The notes beneath the pieces were generated by a model. The model saw nothing but the letters and a program-made list of their open reading frames with translations, had not been told where the DNA came from and ran no database searches. From positions 62,001 to 126,000 of the forward strand of contig JBCCXD010000001.1 of assembly GCA_039192165.1 (NCBI GenBank): a stretch of 64,000 nucleotides of DNA, given 5' to 3'. Below, in pieces: positions 44,953-53,558 of this stretch. Position numbers and translations under genes: made by a program. Position 1 is the first letter of the stretch; every line of letters begins with the position of its first letter. Origin of the DNA: Dinoroseobacter sp039192165. Its GTDB lineage: Bacteria; Pseudomonadota; Alphaproteobacteria; Rhodobacterales; Rhodobacteraceae.

Positions 44953-46055
44953 AGCACCATGTCGTCTCTGTGGATCAGGACAGCCCGGCCGGGATAGCCC
45001 AAAATCGTTTGAATGTCACCGCTCTGGTGGCCTTTGATCGCCTGCGCCTCTGCCGAGGTATAGCGCGTCAAGCCCAACCCAAGCGTCGCGCCCTCAGCGT
45101 TCAGGATCGCCACTGGTTCGCCTCGACCGAAGCGGCCCGCAACGGCGGTAATTCCGGCGGGCAACAGGGATTTTCCAGACGCCAGAGCACGCGCAGCGCC
45201 GGAATCAACCGTGATTTCTCCGCGTGGCTTCATCGCCGCGATCCAGTGCTTTCGAGCTGCTTTCGGGTCGGTTTTTGCGAGAAACCACGTCGCCGGTGCC
45301 CCGTCCGCCAGGGCCTTCAGCGGGCGGTCCACAAATCCATCGGTAATGGCCATAGCGCAACCGGCATCCGTTGCTGTACGCGCCGCCATCAGTTTGGTTT
45401 TCATCCCCCCCTTGGAGAGCCCCGAACCTGCATCGCCCGCCATCGCTTCGATCTCTGGCGTGATTTCCTCAATGGTGTCATATCTGCGCGCGGCCGGGTC
45501 GGTCGCAGGGTTCGCAGTATAGAATCCGTCCACATCAGACAGCAGCACCAACTGGTCAGCGCCGGCCATGGCTGCAACCTGAGCGGCCAGGCGGTCATTG
45601 TCGCCGTATCGGATTTCATCTGTCGCGATGGTGTCGTTTTCATTCACAATCGGCGTGACCCCAAGGCTGAGGAGTGTCTTCAGGGTGGCGCGGGTGTTCA
45701 GGTATCTGCGGCGATCTGCACTGTCTTCCAGCGTCAGCAGGATTTGTGCAGTTTTCAAACCGTGCGGAGCCAGAACCTCTTCATAGGCGCGGGCAAGACG
45801 GATTTGCCCCACGGCGGCGGCAGCCTGTGCCCGTTCCAAGGGCAGGGTTTCGAGCCCAAGCCCCAAAACCTGCCGTCCCAGCGCAATCGAGCCTGAAGAC
45901 ACAACAATGACCTCGGTCCCCTGCCCGCGAAGATCTGCAAGGTCCTGCGCCAGACCAGTCAGCCAGGTATTGCGTAGATCGTCAGTGGTTCGGTCCACAA
46001 GCAATGCAGACCCGATTTTGACAACCAGACAACGTGCATCGGTTAAGGCTGCCAT
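44949..46055 (-). CDS. proB: Glutamate 5-kinase with PUA domain
   Basis: Commits glutamate to proline synthesis. 368 aa: amino-acid kinase domain (LVVKIGSALLVDR at the start, VVSSGSIALG, GGMKTKLMAAR) and a C-terminal PUA domain from about 275. It overlaps the end of obgE by 13 bases and proA by four. Confidence 0.96.
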   Translation of the reverse strand: MAALTDARCLVVKIGSALLVDRTTDDLRNTWLTGLAQDLADLRGQGTEVIVVSSGSIALGRQVLGLGLETLPLERAQAAAAVGQIRLARAYEEVLAPHGLKTAQILLTLEDSADRRRYLNTRATLKTLLSLGVTPIVNENDTIATDEIRYGDNDRLAAQVAAMAGADQLVLLSDVDGFYTANPATDPAARRYDTIEEITPEIEAMAGDAGSGLSKGGMKTKLMAARTATDAGCAMAITDGFVDRPLKALADGAPATWFLAKTDPKAARKHWIAAMKPRGEITVDSGAARALASGKSLLPAGITAVAGRFGRGEPVAILNAEGATLGLGLTRYTSAEAQAIKGHQSGDIQTILGYPGRAVLIHRDDMVL

Positions 46056-47080
46056 GGTGCGTCGTCCTTGTCCTGCGCGGCCTCCGCCTGGCGCGCGCCC
46101 TCAATCCGGCGCCTGAGCATCCTCAGGACGTCCTGCACACCCTCTTTACTAACCCCGGACATTGCGAAGACCGGGCCCTGCGTTTCCGACTCGAGCGCGG
46201 CTTTCCGACCGGCGATTTCCTCGGAACTCAGCGCATCGGTTTTGTTGATCGCGGTCACGCGCGGTTTGTCCGCCAGTGCACCACCATAGGCTTCAAGCTC
46301 GTTGATGATTGTGCGGTAGTCGCCCACCACATCCTCGGAGGTGCCGTCCACGAGGTGCAAAAGAACCTCACAGCGCTCCACATGGCCTAGGAACCTGTCG
46401 CCGATGCCCCGTCCTTCATGTGCGCCCTCAATCAGGCCAGGGATATCGGCCATCACGAATTCCCAATTGTCGATGCCGACCACACCAAGATTTGGATGCA
46501 GCGTGGTAAACGGGTAATCCGCGATCTTAGGCCGGGCGTTGGATGTTGCCGCCAGAAAGGTTGATTTTCCAGCGTTCGGCAAACCCAGAAGGCCGGCGTC
46601 CGCTATCAGCTTAAGGCGCAGCCAGATTGTGCGCTCCACCCCAGGCTGACCAGGATTGGCGCGGCGCGGTGCTTGGTTGGTGGCGGATTTGAAATGGAGG
46701 TTGCCAAAACCGCCATTGCCGCCTTTTGCAAGCAAAACGCGCTGGCCCACTTCGGTCAGATCCGCAATCACGGTGTCTTCATCCTCTTCAAGGATTTCTG
46801 TGCCCACAGGAACGCGCAAGGTTACCGACGCGCCATCCTTGCCGGTGCGCTGCTTCCCCATGCCCCCCTGACCGGACTTGGCGAAGAAATGCTGCTGGTA
46901 GCGAAAGTCGATCAGCGTGTTCAGCCCCTCAACCGCTTCAGCCCAGACATCGCCGCCGCGTCCGCCATCGCCCCCGTCAGGGCCACCATATTCAATGTAC
47001 TTCTCACGCCGAAAGCTGACAGCGCCCGAGCCGCCGCCGCCAGAGCGGAGGTAAACCTTGGTCAGATCGAGGAATTTCAT
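46043..47080 (-). CDS. obgE: Obg/CgtA GTPase
   Basis: Essential large-ribosomal-subunit GTPase. 345 aa: glycine-rich Obg domain (1-158, with GGPDGGDGGRGGDVW), then the G domain with G1 GLPNAGKST, G3 DIPGLIEG and G4 NKTDAL. Only a short tail follows. Co-located with rplU-rpmA, as in most bacteria, though two acetyltransferases intervene here. Confidence 0.96.
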   Translation of the reverse strand: MKFLDLTKVYLRSGGGGSGAVSFRREKYIEYGGPDGGDGGRGGDVWAEAVEGLNTLIDFRYQQHFFAKSGQGGMGKQRTGKDGASVTLRVPVGTEILEEDEDTVIADLTEVGQRVLLAKGGNGGFGNLHFKSATNQAPRRANPGQPGVERTIWLRLKLIADAGLLGLPNAGKSTFLAATSNARPKIADYPFTTLHPNLGVVGIDNWEFVMADIPGLIEGAHEGRGIGDRFLGHVERCEVLLHLVDGTSEDVVGDYRTIINELEAYGGALADKPRVTAINKTDALSSEEIAGRKAALESETQGPVFAMSGVSKEGVQDVLRMLRRRIEGARQAEAAQDKDDAPWQP

Positions 47081-47619
47081 GTCGCGGCCTTTCCAGCTCG
47101 TCGCCGCTCATAGATCAACACCGGCGCGGGCTCAAGCCGCGCGCGGGAGACAGCCATCCCCTGCCCGGTCTGCGAAAACCCGCAAGCGGCCAGTACTTTC
47201 CCCGAGGTCGGGTTGTCGGTGAAGACCTCCGCTCCGATCCAATCAAGATCAAAGTGATCCATTACGGCAGGCACAAACGCAGACACAACCTCGCGCGCGT
47301 ACCCCCGCCCCCAATGGTCTGGGTCGAAGAAGTAAAAGATATGCGGTTCGGCACTTGCTCCGATGGAGCCGATAAAGGGGCCATCCGGAAGGCAAATTGC
47401 CAGCCGGAACATCAGTCGGCCGCGCCAGAGATCCTTCTCGATCACAGCCCGCGCTTCCGGTTTTGACCAACCAACGGTGGCCATAAAGATATTCGGCGCA
47501 ACCCTTGCGTCCCCCGCAACACGCGCAAGGTCGCCTGCATCCCCCGGTAAAAGGGACCGCATCCTCAACCGGTCAGTCCGCAAATCGGGCAACCGGGTTC
47601 CGGCGCCCGCGCGGATCAT
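47077..47619 (-). CDS. GNAT acetyltransferase (RimJ/RimL-like), first of tandem pair
   Basis: 180 aa. TDRLRMRSLLPGDAGDLARV opens the fold, DHWGRGYAREVVSAFVPAVM is the acetyl-CoA motif, and TDNPTSGKVLAACGF is typical of RimJ/RimL relatives. ATGA overlaps at both ends (with the second acetyltransferase upstream and obgE downstream). Substrate unknown. Confidence 0.85.
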   Translation of the reverse strand: MIRAGAGTRLPDLRTDRLRMRSLLPGDAGDLARVAGDARVAPNIFMATVGWSKPEARAVIEKDLWRGRLMFRLAICLPDGPFIGSIGASAEPHIFYFFDPDHWGRGYAREVVSAFVPAVMDHFDLDWIGAEVFTDNPTSGKVLAACGFSQTGQGMAVSRARLEPAPVLIYERRRAGKAAT

Positions 47620-48158
47620 AACGCGAGCTTCTTTAAGTAGGTCCAGGTTGGCACCTTGGCGTTGCGCGCCACGGAAAATGTCTCGGCATCGCCCAGGTAC
47701 TCAAAACCGGCATTCGTCAACACACGCGCCGAACCCGGGTTGTCCTGAAAGACCGAAGCAAACACGGTGCGGTTTCCCAGTGGGTTGGCCGTCAGAAGGG
47801 CCGAAACAGCCTCGGAGGCAAAGCCGGCATTCCAGACCACCGGCGCAACCCAGTAACCGATTTCGGACTGATCAGCGTCAATGGTCTTCAGGGAGATCAG
47901 ACCCAAAACCTCAGAGCCCCCCTGAGCCGTCGCATCCAGTGCCCAAACCACTTCGGTGCTGTCTTCGGACAGGCTGCGCGCGACAAAAGCCTCCGCAGCG
48001 CCCGGAGGCAGCGGATGAGGAATAGAGGTCGTGAAGCGCGCAACCCGCTCATCAGAGGCATAGAGCCGGATCAGCCCTGCATCTGAAGGGCGCAAAGGGC
48101 GCAAGCTAAATCGCGTGGCGGGGATGGTCTCGCCTTGCATTGTCAGTTCCATATTCAT
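47616..48158 (-). CDS. GNAT acetyltransferase (RimJ/RimL-like), second of tandem pair
   Basis: 180 aa from the ATG at 48158, which has GGAGGA close upstream. RFSLRPLRPSDAGLIRLYAS begins the fold, GYWVAPVVWNAGFASEAVSA is the acetyl-CoA region, and FQDNPGSARVLTNAGFEYLG parallels the neighbouring gene, suggesting an old tandem duplication. First gene of the unit reading into obgE-proB-proA. Confidence 0.85.
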   Translation of the reverse strand: MNMELTMQGETIPATRFSLRPLRPSDAGLIRLYASDERVARFTTSIPHPLPPGAAEAFVARSLSEDSTEVVWALDATAQGGSEVLGLISLKTIDADQSEIGYWVAPVVWNAGFASEAVSALLTANPLGNRTVFASVFQDNPGSARVLTNAGFEYLGDAETFSVARNAKVPTWTYLKKLAL

Positions 48159-48282
48159 GCTATTCCTCCTCCGAACAGCATCTCGCAAACAAACGTAAAC
48201 TCTTTGCTGCGTGGCATTACGTGGGCAGTCTTTGCGCCGTCTGCAACGCCCGTTTCAAACAATCACCGATCTAAAAACTGAA

Positions 48283-48309
48283 AAGGACCGGCGGGGTGCG
48301 CCGGTCCTT
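48283..48309 (-). terminator. Rho-independent terminator after rpmA
   Basis: A 10-bp stem AAGGACCGGC/GCCGGTCCTT with a seven-base loop; read on the minus strand it is followed by TTTTCAGTTTTT. It lies 28 bp beyond the rpmA stop and separates the ribosomal genes from the acetyltransferase-obgE unit. Confidence 0.9.
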
Positions 48310-48336
48310 AGGATCTTTCCTCTGGAACGCGACGCG

Positions 48337-48606
48337 CTACTCGGCGGCCTCCGGTGCTGGAAGCACGGAGACGAAGGTGCGGCCCTTAAAACCCTTGCGG
48401 AAGGAGACGTGGCCTTCGGTCAGTGCAAACAGGGTGTGGTCCTTGCCCATGCCAACATTTTCACCCGGATACCAACGCGTGCCGCGCTGGCGCAGGATGA
48501 TGTTGCCGGGGATGACAACTTCGCCACCAAACTTCTTGACGCCCAGACGGCGGCCCGCGGAGTCGCGCCCGTTACGGGAGGAACCGCCTGCTTTTTTATG
48601 TGCCAT
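48337..48606 (-). CDS. rpmA: Ribosomal protein L27
   Basis: 89 aa; MAHKKAGGSSRNGRDSAGRR and LGVKKFGGEVVIPGNIILRQ are invariant. No N-terminal cleavage extension as in Firmicutes. It follows rplU after 11 bases. Confidence 0.98.
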   Translation of the reverse strand: MAHKKAGGSSRNGRDSAGRRLGVKKFGGEVVIPGNIILRQRGTRWYPGENVGMGKDHTLFALTEGHVSFRKGFKGRTFVSVLPAPEAAE

Positions 48607-48617
48607 TGCGTTTCTCC

Positions 48618-49283
48618 TTAGCCTTTAGCCAGTTCTTTGGCCTGTTCGATCCAGCCTTCACGCTCAATCCGGCCTTTGAAGTTCAGCTTTTCGTCGAAAG
48701 CTGCAACATCTTCTTCGGTCCAAGCCGCGATCTGAGCAAAGGTCGTCACGCCCGCTTCGAGCAGCTTCTTCTCAAGCGCCGGACCAACACCGGACAGCTT
48801 CTTGAGATTATCCGCGGCAGCTTCAGCTGCTGGCGCCTCCACGGGCGCCGCCGTTGCGGCCTCGGCTTTTTTCGGGGCCGCTTTCTTGGCCGGGGCTTTC
48901 TTGGGGCTCGCCGCCTCCACAGCAGCGGCAGATACTGAACCCGCTCCTACTGCGGCCATCACACCGGACTTATCCGCGCCTTTAGAAAGAATGTCGGTAA
49001 CCCGGACCAGCGTCAGTTTCTGACGATGCCCTTTGGTGCGTTTTGAACTGTGCTTCCGGCGGCGCTTGACGAAATGAATAAGCTTTTCGCCTTTGATCTG
49101 GTCAATAACTTCAGCCTGCACGCCCGCGCCTTCGACAAACGGGGTTCCGACAGTACCGTCGACCATGAGAATCTCGTTGAACTGGACTTTGTCACCAGCT
49201 TGGGCGGCCAGTTTCTCAACGCGGAGCACATCCCCGCTGGAAACCTTGTATTGCTTGCCGCCGGTCTTCAGGACCGCAAACAT
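48618..49283 (-). CDS. rplU: Ribosomal protein L21 with long C-terminal extension
   Basis: 221 aa, about twice the usual 103. Residues 1-103 are canonical L21 (MFAVLKTGGKQYKV, FVKRRRKHSSKRTKGHRQ). Then comes an Ala/Lys/Pro-rich linker (about 105-158) and a helix-hairpin-helix-like module (LKKLSGVGPALEKKLLEAGV, TTFAQIAAWTEEDVAAFDEK) to the end. Extended L21 proteins are known in Rhodobacteraceae; the tail's role is not established. Confidence 0.96.
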   Translation of the reverse strand: MFAVLKTGGKQYKVSSGDVLRVEKLAAQAGDKVQFNEILMVDGTVGTPFVEGAGVQAEVIDQIKGEKLIHFVKRRRKHSSKRTKGHRQKLTLVRVTDILSKGADKSGVMAAVGAGSVSAAAVEAASPKKAPAKKAAPKKAEAATAAPVEAPAAEAAADNLKKLSGVGPALEKKLLEAGVTTFAQIAAWTEEDVAAFDEKLNFKGRIEREGWIEQAKELAKG

Positions 49284-49429
49284 CTGATCTTCCTTCGTTT
49301 CTACCGCGTCCTGTGGCCCCGGACCCCCGGTGTTTCTGGCCCAATCTAAAATCGGTACCGCCGCGAACAGCGCGCCTTTGTATGGCGTATCTGGTTAGAC
49401 CCGAACGCCCACGGGCGTCGAGACGGTGG

Positions 49430-49458
49430 CTTATCGGCGAGAAGCCTTTGCAAGTCAA
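49430..49458 (-). promoter_or_regulatory. Sigma-70-like promoter of rplU-rpmA
   Basis: On the minus strand TTGACT (49453-49458) and GATAAG (49430-49435) are 17 bp apart, about 150 bp before rplU. The leader in between has no gene and could carry an autoregulatory site. Confidence 0.5.
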
Positions 49459-49535
49459 GCATAAAGCGGCCCTAGAAGCGGGCACGTCTCACCGAGGTCG
49501 CGCATGGCAAAATCCGGAGCTTGTGCGCCGTGGAC

Positions 49536-50360
49536 CTAAAGCTCCTGACCCGCCATGAATTTCGATGCGGCAAGGCCCAGATCGCGCGAGATCTCTACGA
49601 AAACGTCATCAAATCCCTCAAAAAGCGCCCGCGTCAGGGCCTGCCCGGCATCGGAGCGGGACAGATTGAGGTATTCCTCCATGTCCTCTGACGGCAACGA
49701 GGAATAGGCCATCAAGAGATAGGCATAAAGCCACTCAGTCGAGTTTTCCCTGATTTCCGCCTCCTGAGCCCAGACATCATTCAGGATTTGATTTTGCGTC
49801 AGCTCTGTCGGGAAACCTCCCCCATCGGACAGCCCGGTCATGAACGCATAGTTTGCATTCAGCGCTCCGATGACGTTCTCGTCGATCAGATTGTTGACCT
49901 CGATGAACTCGGAAATGAGCTCAAATGTCTCAGGGCGATTGTCCTCGAATTCCGGGATTGCATCGCGCGCTGAGTCTTCAACGCCGTCCTCCAGAAAAGC
50001 CTCACGGGTTGCAAGCTCCAGCGCCACAACCTCCCGGCCAATCTCGGACGCATAAAAGCGCTCTACGGGTTCATAAAACTCTTCGCTGAAATTCTTTGCA
50101 AACCCGTCAATAAATGTCTCCAGCATCCGATCTGCATCGTAGATATCGCTGACCATGGCCTCCCACCGCGCACCGCCGCGCCCGGGAAACATATCTTCCG
50201 AAAGACCTGCGCCGTATTCCAACCCTTCGAGACGCATCAATTCTATCATTCGCTCTGCCCCGAGCGCGGACAGCACCGCCTCGGCGCGCGGGGTCGCTGC
50301 AGCCGAAGAAGCGATCGCGAGTCCCAATACTGCTGACAAAACCAAGTGCTTCACCTGCAA
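49536..50360 (-). CDS. DUF2059 secreted protein
   Basis: 274 aa with a signal peptide (LVLSAVLGLAIASSAAATP). Mostly helical and acidic; FYEPVERFYASEIGREVVALEL belongs to the DUF2059 repeat that follows the stalk-like N terminus. Probably periplasmic; function unknown. It lies between the rplU promoter and tRNA-Ser. Confidence 0.78.
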   Translation of the reverse strand: MQVKHLVLSAVLGLAIASSAAATPRAEAVLSALGAERMIELMRLEGLEYGAGLSEDMFPGRGGARWEAMVSDIYDADRMLETFIDGFAKNFSEEFYEPVERFYASEIGREVVALELATREAFLEDGVEDSARDAIPEFEDNRPETFELISEFIEVNNLIDENVIGALNANYAFMTGLSDGGGFPTELTQNQILNDVWAQEAEIRENSTEWLYAYLLMAYSSLPSEDMEEYLNLSRSDAGQALTRALFEGFDDVFVEISRDLGLAASKFMAGQEL

Positions 50361-50512
50361 CCCTCCTGCATGCCCTTTTTAAATGAATAAGTGGCGACAG
50401 CGCGAATTCCAATGCAAAGCGTTGAAGATTTCTGTGATCGATACAGGGTCAGTGCCCCGAATGCCTCTTGCACCCCTGCAACCGGCCCGCTAAAGACCGC
50501 CGGGACCCCCGC

Positions 50513-50602
50513 GGAGAGGTGCCGGAGTGGTCGAACGGGGCGGTCTCGAAAACCGTTGTGGGCGCAAGTCCACCCAGGGTTCGAATCCCTGTCTCTCCGC
50601 CA
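50513..50602 (+). tRNA. tRNA-Ser(CGA)
   Basis: 90-nt class II tRNA, CCA encoded. Acceptor GGAGAGG/TCTCTCC, anticodon loop CTCGAAA giving CGA, long variable arm, T arm GGTTCGAATCC. Decodes UCG. It marks the edge of the accessory block to the right. Confidence 0.97.
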
Positions 50603-50783
50603 GCCACTCAAGTCTCGACAGCCTTCTTTTCCAAAACCCTGTTTTATAATTTATTTCAGATATCTAGGACTCGTTTTTCATCTTTATATTTTGCGGGATA
50701 GCACCATTTCGGCCAATTTTGGCAGAAGTCTCAGAGACCGGTTTTCAAAGCAGATTTAGCGGTGCGCCCGATCCAATGCTCAG

Positions 50784-50914
50784 AAGGTCACCGATGTCGA
50801 CAGCACCGGATGCTCATTCATGTCGACTGCAGCAAAGGCTGCAAGGACCGCAAGGTGATGCTGTCCCCCGTCCTTCTGTAGCTTTAGCGTGACTATTGGC
50901 ATAAGGCATCTTAC
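50784..50914 (+). pseudogene. Decayed tyrosine recombinase (integrase) fragment
   Basis: Translation gives KVTDVDST, then after a one-base shift at about 50807 RMLIHVDCSKGCKDRKVML with SPVLL, a TAG, L, a second TAG, and RDYWHKA. This matches the conserved central region of tyrosine integrases of the type carried with IS91-like elements and genomic islands (roughly V.DIDS.RMLI.V..GKG.KDR.VMLSP.LL..LR.YW). Two stops and the frameshift show it is dead. The rest of 50603-51105 is AT-rich near 50640-50700 and otherwise shows no gene. Confidence 0.6.
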
Positions 50915-51105
50915 GTCATCATGGCCCGACGCACCGACCTGGAATACGCCTCTGCCCATTGGGATCGATCTCAGTCCGTGAAACCAACAAGGTCGAAGGC
51001 ATATATCACAAAGATCTCAGCCCACCTTTATCCCGCAGCACGGAGCCGCGAGAGGTGACTGCTTTTTTTTGGATGCAGGCGCGATGGACTTCTCGGACAC
51101 CAGAC

Positions 51106-51441
51106 TTAGAGCGCGACCGGCGCGCCATGCGGTGTGGTCGCATATGCCTTCCGCCACGCCTCTTCCCAACAGTCAAGATCTGCGGCCGCAGCGATATCTT
51201 TCGCAATAATCATCTGCTCAAGGGCCGTGAGCCAATGATGATAATACGAAGCTCCTGTGTTGTCGGGATTTTCGATATCGGCTTGCTTGATTACCTTCGA
51301 GAGCGTCGCCGCCCACTCTTGCCAGGTAAAGCACCCTTGCTCGTGCAAATGGCACACAATGACAAAGGCTTGCGCCTGCCACGCTTCCTCAAATGCCGGG
51401 TTAGAGGCATCTTTTTGAAAAGGATACTCAGGCTGGGTCAA
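51106..51441 (-). CDS. Nitrile hydratase accessory protein (activator)
   Basis: 111 aa from a TTG that overlaps the end of the beta-subunit gene by 14 bases; no ATG or GTG is better placed. TQPEYPFQKDASNPAFEEAW, QAFVIVCHLHEQGCFTWQEW and YYHHWLTALEQM are typical of the small nitrile hydratase activators, which resemble the beta-subunit N terminus and carry cobalt into the alpha subunit. Last gene of the six-gene operon. Confidence 0.82.
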   Translation of the reverse strand: MTQPEYPFQKDASNPAFEEAWQAQAFVIVCHLHEQGCFTWQEWAATLSKVIKQADIENPDNTGASYYHHWLTALEQMIIAKDIAAAADLDCWEEAWRKAYATTPHGAPVAL

Positions 51442-52081
51442 GATAGGTGTCCCAGAGATCAAGGTTGACGGTATCTTCGGGATGCGGCGCGTCCGGTCCC
51501 CAGAGATCGCGCGCTGTGAAGCGAACGCTATAGACCGTGTGCGGACGCTCTTCGCCGGTTGCGGCATTGCTGTCGGGAAATACGAAGACACCACGCACAG
51601 CCTCTACTGTGCCGATCCGTCCGCGGACATAGCGCGGCAGCCGGGTATGCCCGGTGGGATGTAGGTTGCGCACCCTCACCGTATCGCCCACGGCAAAGCG
51701 CGTGGCCAGCTCTGCCTCGCGCCGGCGTGCCGAACGCCCTTTCAGCATCATCGGAACCACCGCCTCGGGCGCCAGGGCCGGAACCTTGTGGACACTCTCT
51801 GCATCGGGCCTCTGTGCGTCTTCCATCAGATCAGTTTCGGCGAGCAAGCCTTCGAGAGCCTCTAGCCAGATCTCATAGTAGCTGCTGGTCAAATAGCGCG
51901 GACCAGGTACGCGCTCGCGAAACCAGCGCACCCGGTCCAAAGGCCAGGCCCCCCAGGCGTTCATTGCGATCTGACAGGCAAGCACGCGACCCTCCCAAGC
52001 GTGGTGCAGAAAAGGTTCGTTTGGCTCGGGCGCAATTGGCCCCATTCCGTGACTGCCACCAAGATCATGTGCGCTGTTCAA
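51428..52081 (-). CDS. nthB: Nitrile hydratase beta subunit
   Basis: 217 aa. MNSAHDLGGSHGMGPI opens as in known beta subunits, with AWPLDRVRWFRERVPGPRYL, then a C-terminal SH3-like barrel from about 125 (FAVGDTVRVRNLHPTGHTRL, YVRGRIGTVE). With the alpha subunit it hydrates nitriles to amides. Start overlaps the alpha stop by four bases (ATGA). Confidence 0.93.
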   Translation of the reverse strand: MNSAHDLGGSHGMGPIAPEPNEPFLHHAWEGRVLACQIAMNAWGAWPLDRVRWFRERVPGPRYLTSSYYEIWLEALEGLLAETDLMEDAQRPDAESVHKVPALAPEAVVPMMLKGRSARRREAELATRFAVGDTVRVRNLHPTGHTRLPRYVRGRIGTVEAVRGVFVFPDSNAATGEERPHTVYSVRFTARDLWGPDAPHPEDTVNLDLWDTYLDPA

Positions 52082-52692
52082 AGCTCTGCCTCCGTCGGAC
52101 TAAGCGCTTCGGCCGTTCCGATCATCGCGTCGCGGGTGACCAGGGCTGCGAGATCCTCTTCCGTGAAGCTCTCAGTGCCTTCGGGGCGCATGGGCACGAC
52201 CAAATAGCGCAACTCCGCCGTGGAATCCCAAACCCGGATACGCGTCGCATCCGGCAACACGAGCCCAAATTCCGCCAAAACGCCACGCGGGTCGATCACC
52301 GCGCGAGAGCGGTAGGGCGCTGATTTGTACCAAACCGGTGGCAAGCCAAGGACCGGGATCGGGTAACACGAACACAGCGTGCAAACGACAAGGTTGTGTT
52401 CCTCCGGGGTGTTCGCCAATGCCTGCATGTCCTCGCCTTGACGCCCACTGTACCCCAACTCTGCAATGGCCGCGGTCGCATCCTCAAAAAGCCACGCGCG
52501 ATACTCAGGATCGACCCAAGCTCGAGCGACAACGCGCGCGCCGTTCCGTGGGCCTACGTCATTTGAGTAATAGTCGACCAACGCATCAAGTGCCGCGGGG
52601 TCTACAAGCCCTTTTTCGACCAAAGTGCTCTCCAGCGCTTTGATGCGCAACGCCGCATCAGAGGGCATCGCATGGCTATGGCCGTCGCTCAT
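52078..52692 (-). CDS. nthA: Nitrile hydratase alpha subunit, cobalt type
   Basis: 204 aa. The metal-binding claw VCTLCSCY has C104, T105, L106, C107, S108, C109; threonine at the second position is the mark of cobalt (not iron) enzymes, and C107 and C109 are the cysteines normally oxidised. ARVVARAWVDPEYRAWLFED upstream is conserved. In this operon alpha precedes beta, 17 bp after the ABC ATPase gene. No cobalt transporter is seen in the operon. Confidence 0.95.
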   Translation of the reverse strand: MSDGHSHAMPSDAALRIKALESTLVEKGLVDPAALDALVDYYSNDVGPRNGARVVARAWVDPEYRAWLFEDATAAIAELGYSGRQGEDMQALANTPEEHNLVVCTLCSCYPIPVLGLPPVWYKSAPYRSRAVIDPRGVLAEFGLVLPDATRIRVWDSTAELRYLVVPMRPEGTESFTEEDLAALVTRDAMIGTAEALSPTEAEL

Positions 52693-52709
52693 ATCGCTTC
52701 CTTCTCCAC

Positions 52710-53558
52710 TCAGCTTGTTGGTGTCCAGGCCACGCCCTGCTGCGCAAAGGCCCGGGCGCTCTCTTCACGGATCACTTCCAAGCAGGTGCGCCGCAGTTCT
52801 AGAAACGCAGGCTCGCTCAGAATAGACACATCGCGCGGCCTCGCAAGATCCACAGTCAGATCAGAGCGAATTTGGCCAGGGCTGGCCGTCATGATCAGGA
52901 CCCGGTCCGCCAGGAAGACCGCCTCGTCCACGTCATGGGTTACGAAGACGATGGTCGCGCCGAATTGGGCCCAAAGCGCCAGCAGATGCTCTTGCATCAT
53001 TGCCCGCGTCTGGGCATCGAGAGCGCCAAAGGGTTCGTCCATCAAGAGGATCCGCGGCTGGTTGGCCAGGGCGCGGGCAAGAGCGACGCGCTGCTGCATG
53101 CCGCCCGACAGCACGTGTGGATAGGCTTCGGCAAAGCGCGTCAGGCCGACCATCTCGATCAGCCGGTCTGTCGTCTCCTTGATTTCTTGGCGTGACTTTC
53201 CCGCCATACGCGGCCCATGCCCAATATTCCCACGTACGGTACGCCAAGGAAAAAGATTGGGCTGCTGAAACACCATGCCACGTTCGGGACCGGGGCCGCG
53301 CACCTCGCGTCCCAACACATTAACCTGCCCTGAAGCGGGGGTCTCAAATCCAGCGATGGCGTTCAGAACCGTAGACTTGCCGCAGCCCGAGGGACCGAGC
53401 AGGCACAAAAATTCACCGGGCCGGGCCTGAAAAGAGACACGATCAACGGCTGTGAATTCACCTTCGGGCGTGTCGAAGACAATACTGAGATTGTGGACAT
53501 CGATATCGGCCACGGCTTGACCGGTGGCTGTGTTGGCGGCAGGAGGCATCGCAGTCAT
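52710..53558 (-). CDS. ABC transporter ATP-binding protein (TauB/SsuB type)
   Basis: 282 aa. Walker A LLGPSGCGKST, signature LSGGMQQRVALARA, Walker B ILLMDEPFGALD and the switch histidine in IVFVTHDVDEAV; all intact. The ATG at 53558 overlaps the permease stop (ATGA); the frame is open a few codons upstream, but the coupled start is more likely. Energises the permease upstream. Confidence 0.93.
   Translation of the reverse strand: MTAMPPAANTATGQAVADIDVHNLSIVFDTPEGEFTAVDRVSFQARPGEFLCLLGPSGCGKSTVLNAIAGFETPASGQVNVLGREVRGPGPERGMVFQQPNLFPWRTVRGNIGHGPRMAGKSRQEIKETTDRLIEMVGLTRFAEAYPHVLSGGMQQRVALARALANQPRILLMDEPFGALDAQTRAMMQEHLLALWAQFGATIVFVTHDVDEAVFLADRVLIMTASPGQIRSDLTVDLARPRDVSILSEPAFLELRRTCLEVIREESARAFAQQGVAWTPTS

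Noticed and set aside
49216..49485. 89-codon minus-strand frame over the rplU leader
   Set aside because: Overlaps the start of rplU in another frame and covers its likely promoter; Arg/Gly-rich composition typical of a chance frame.
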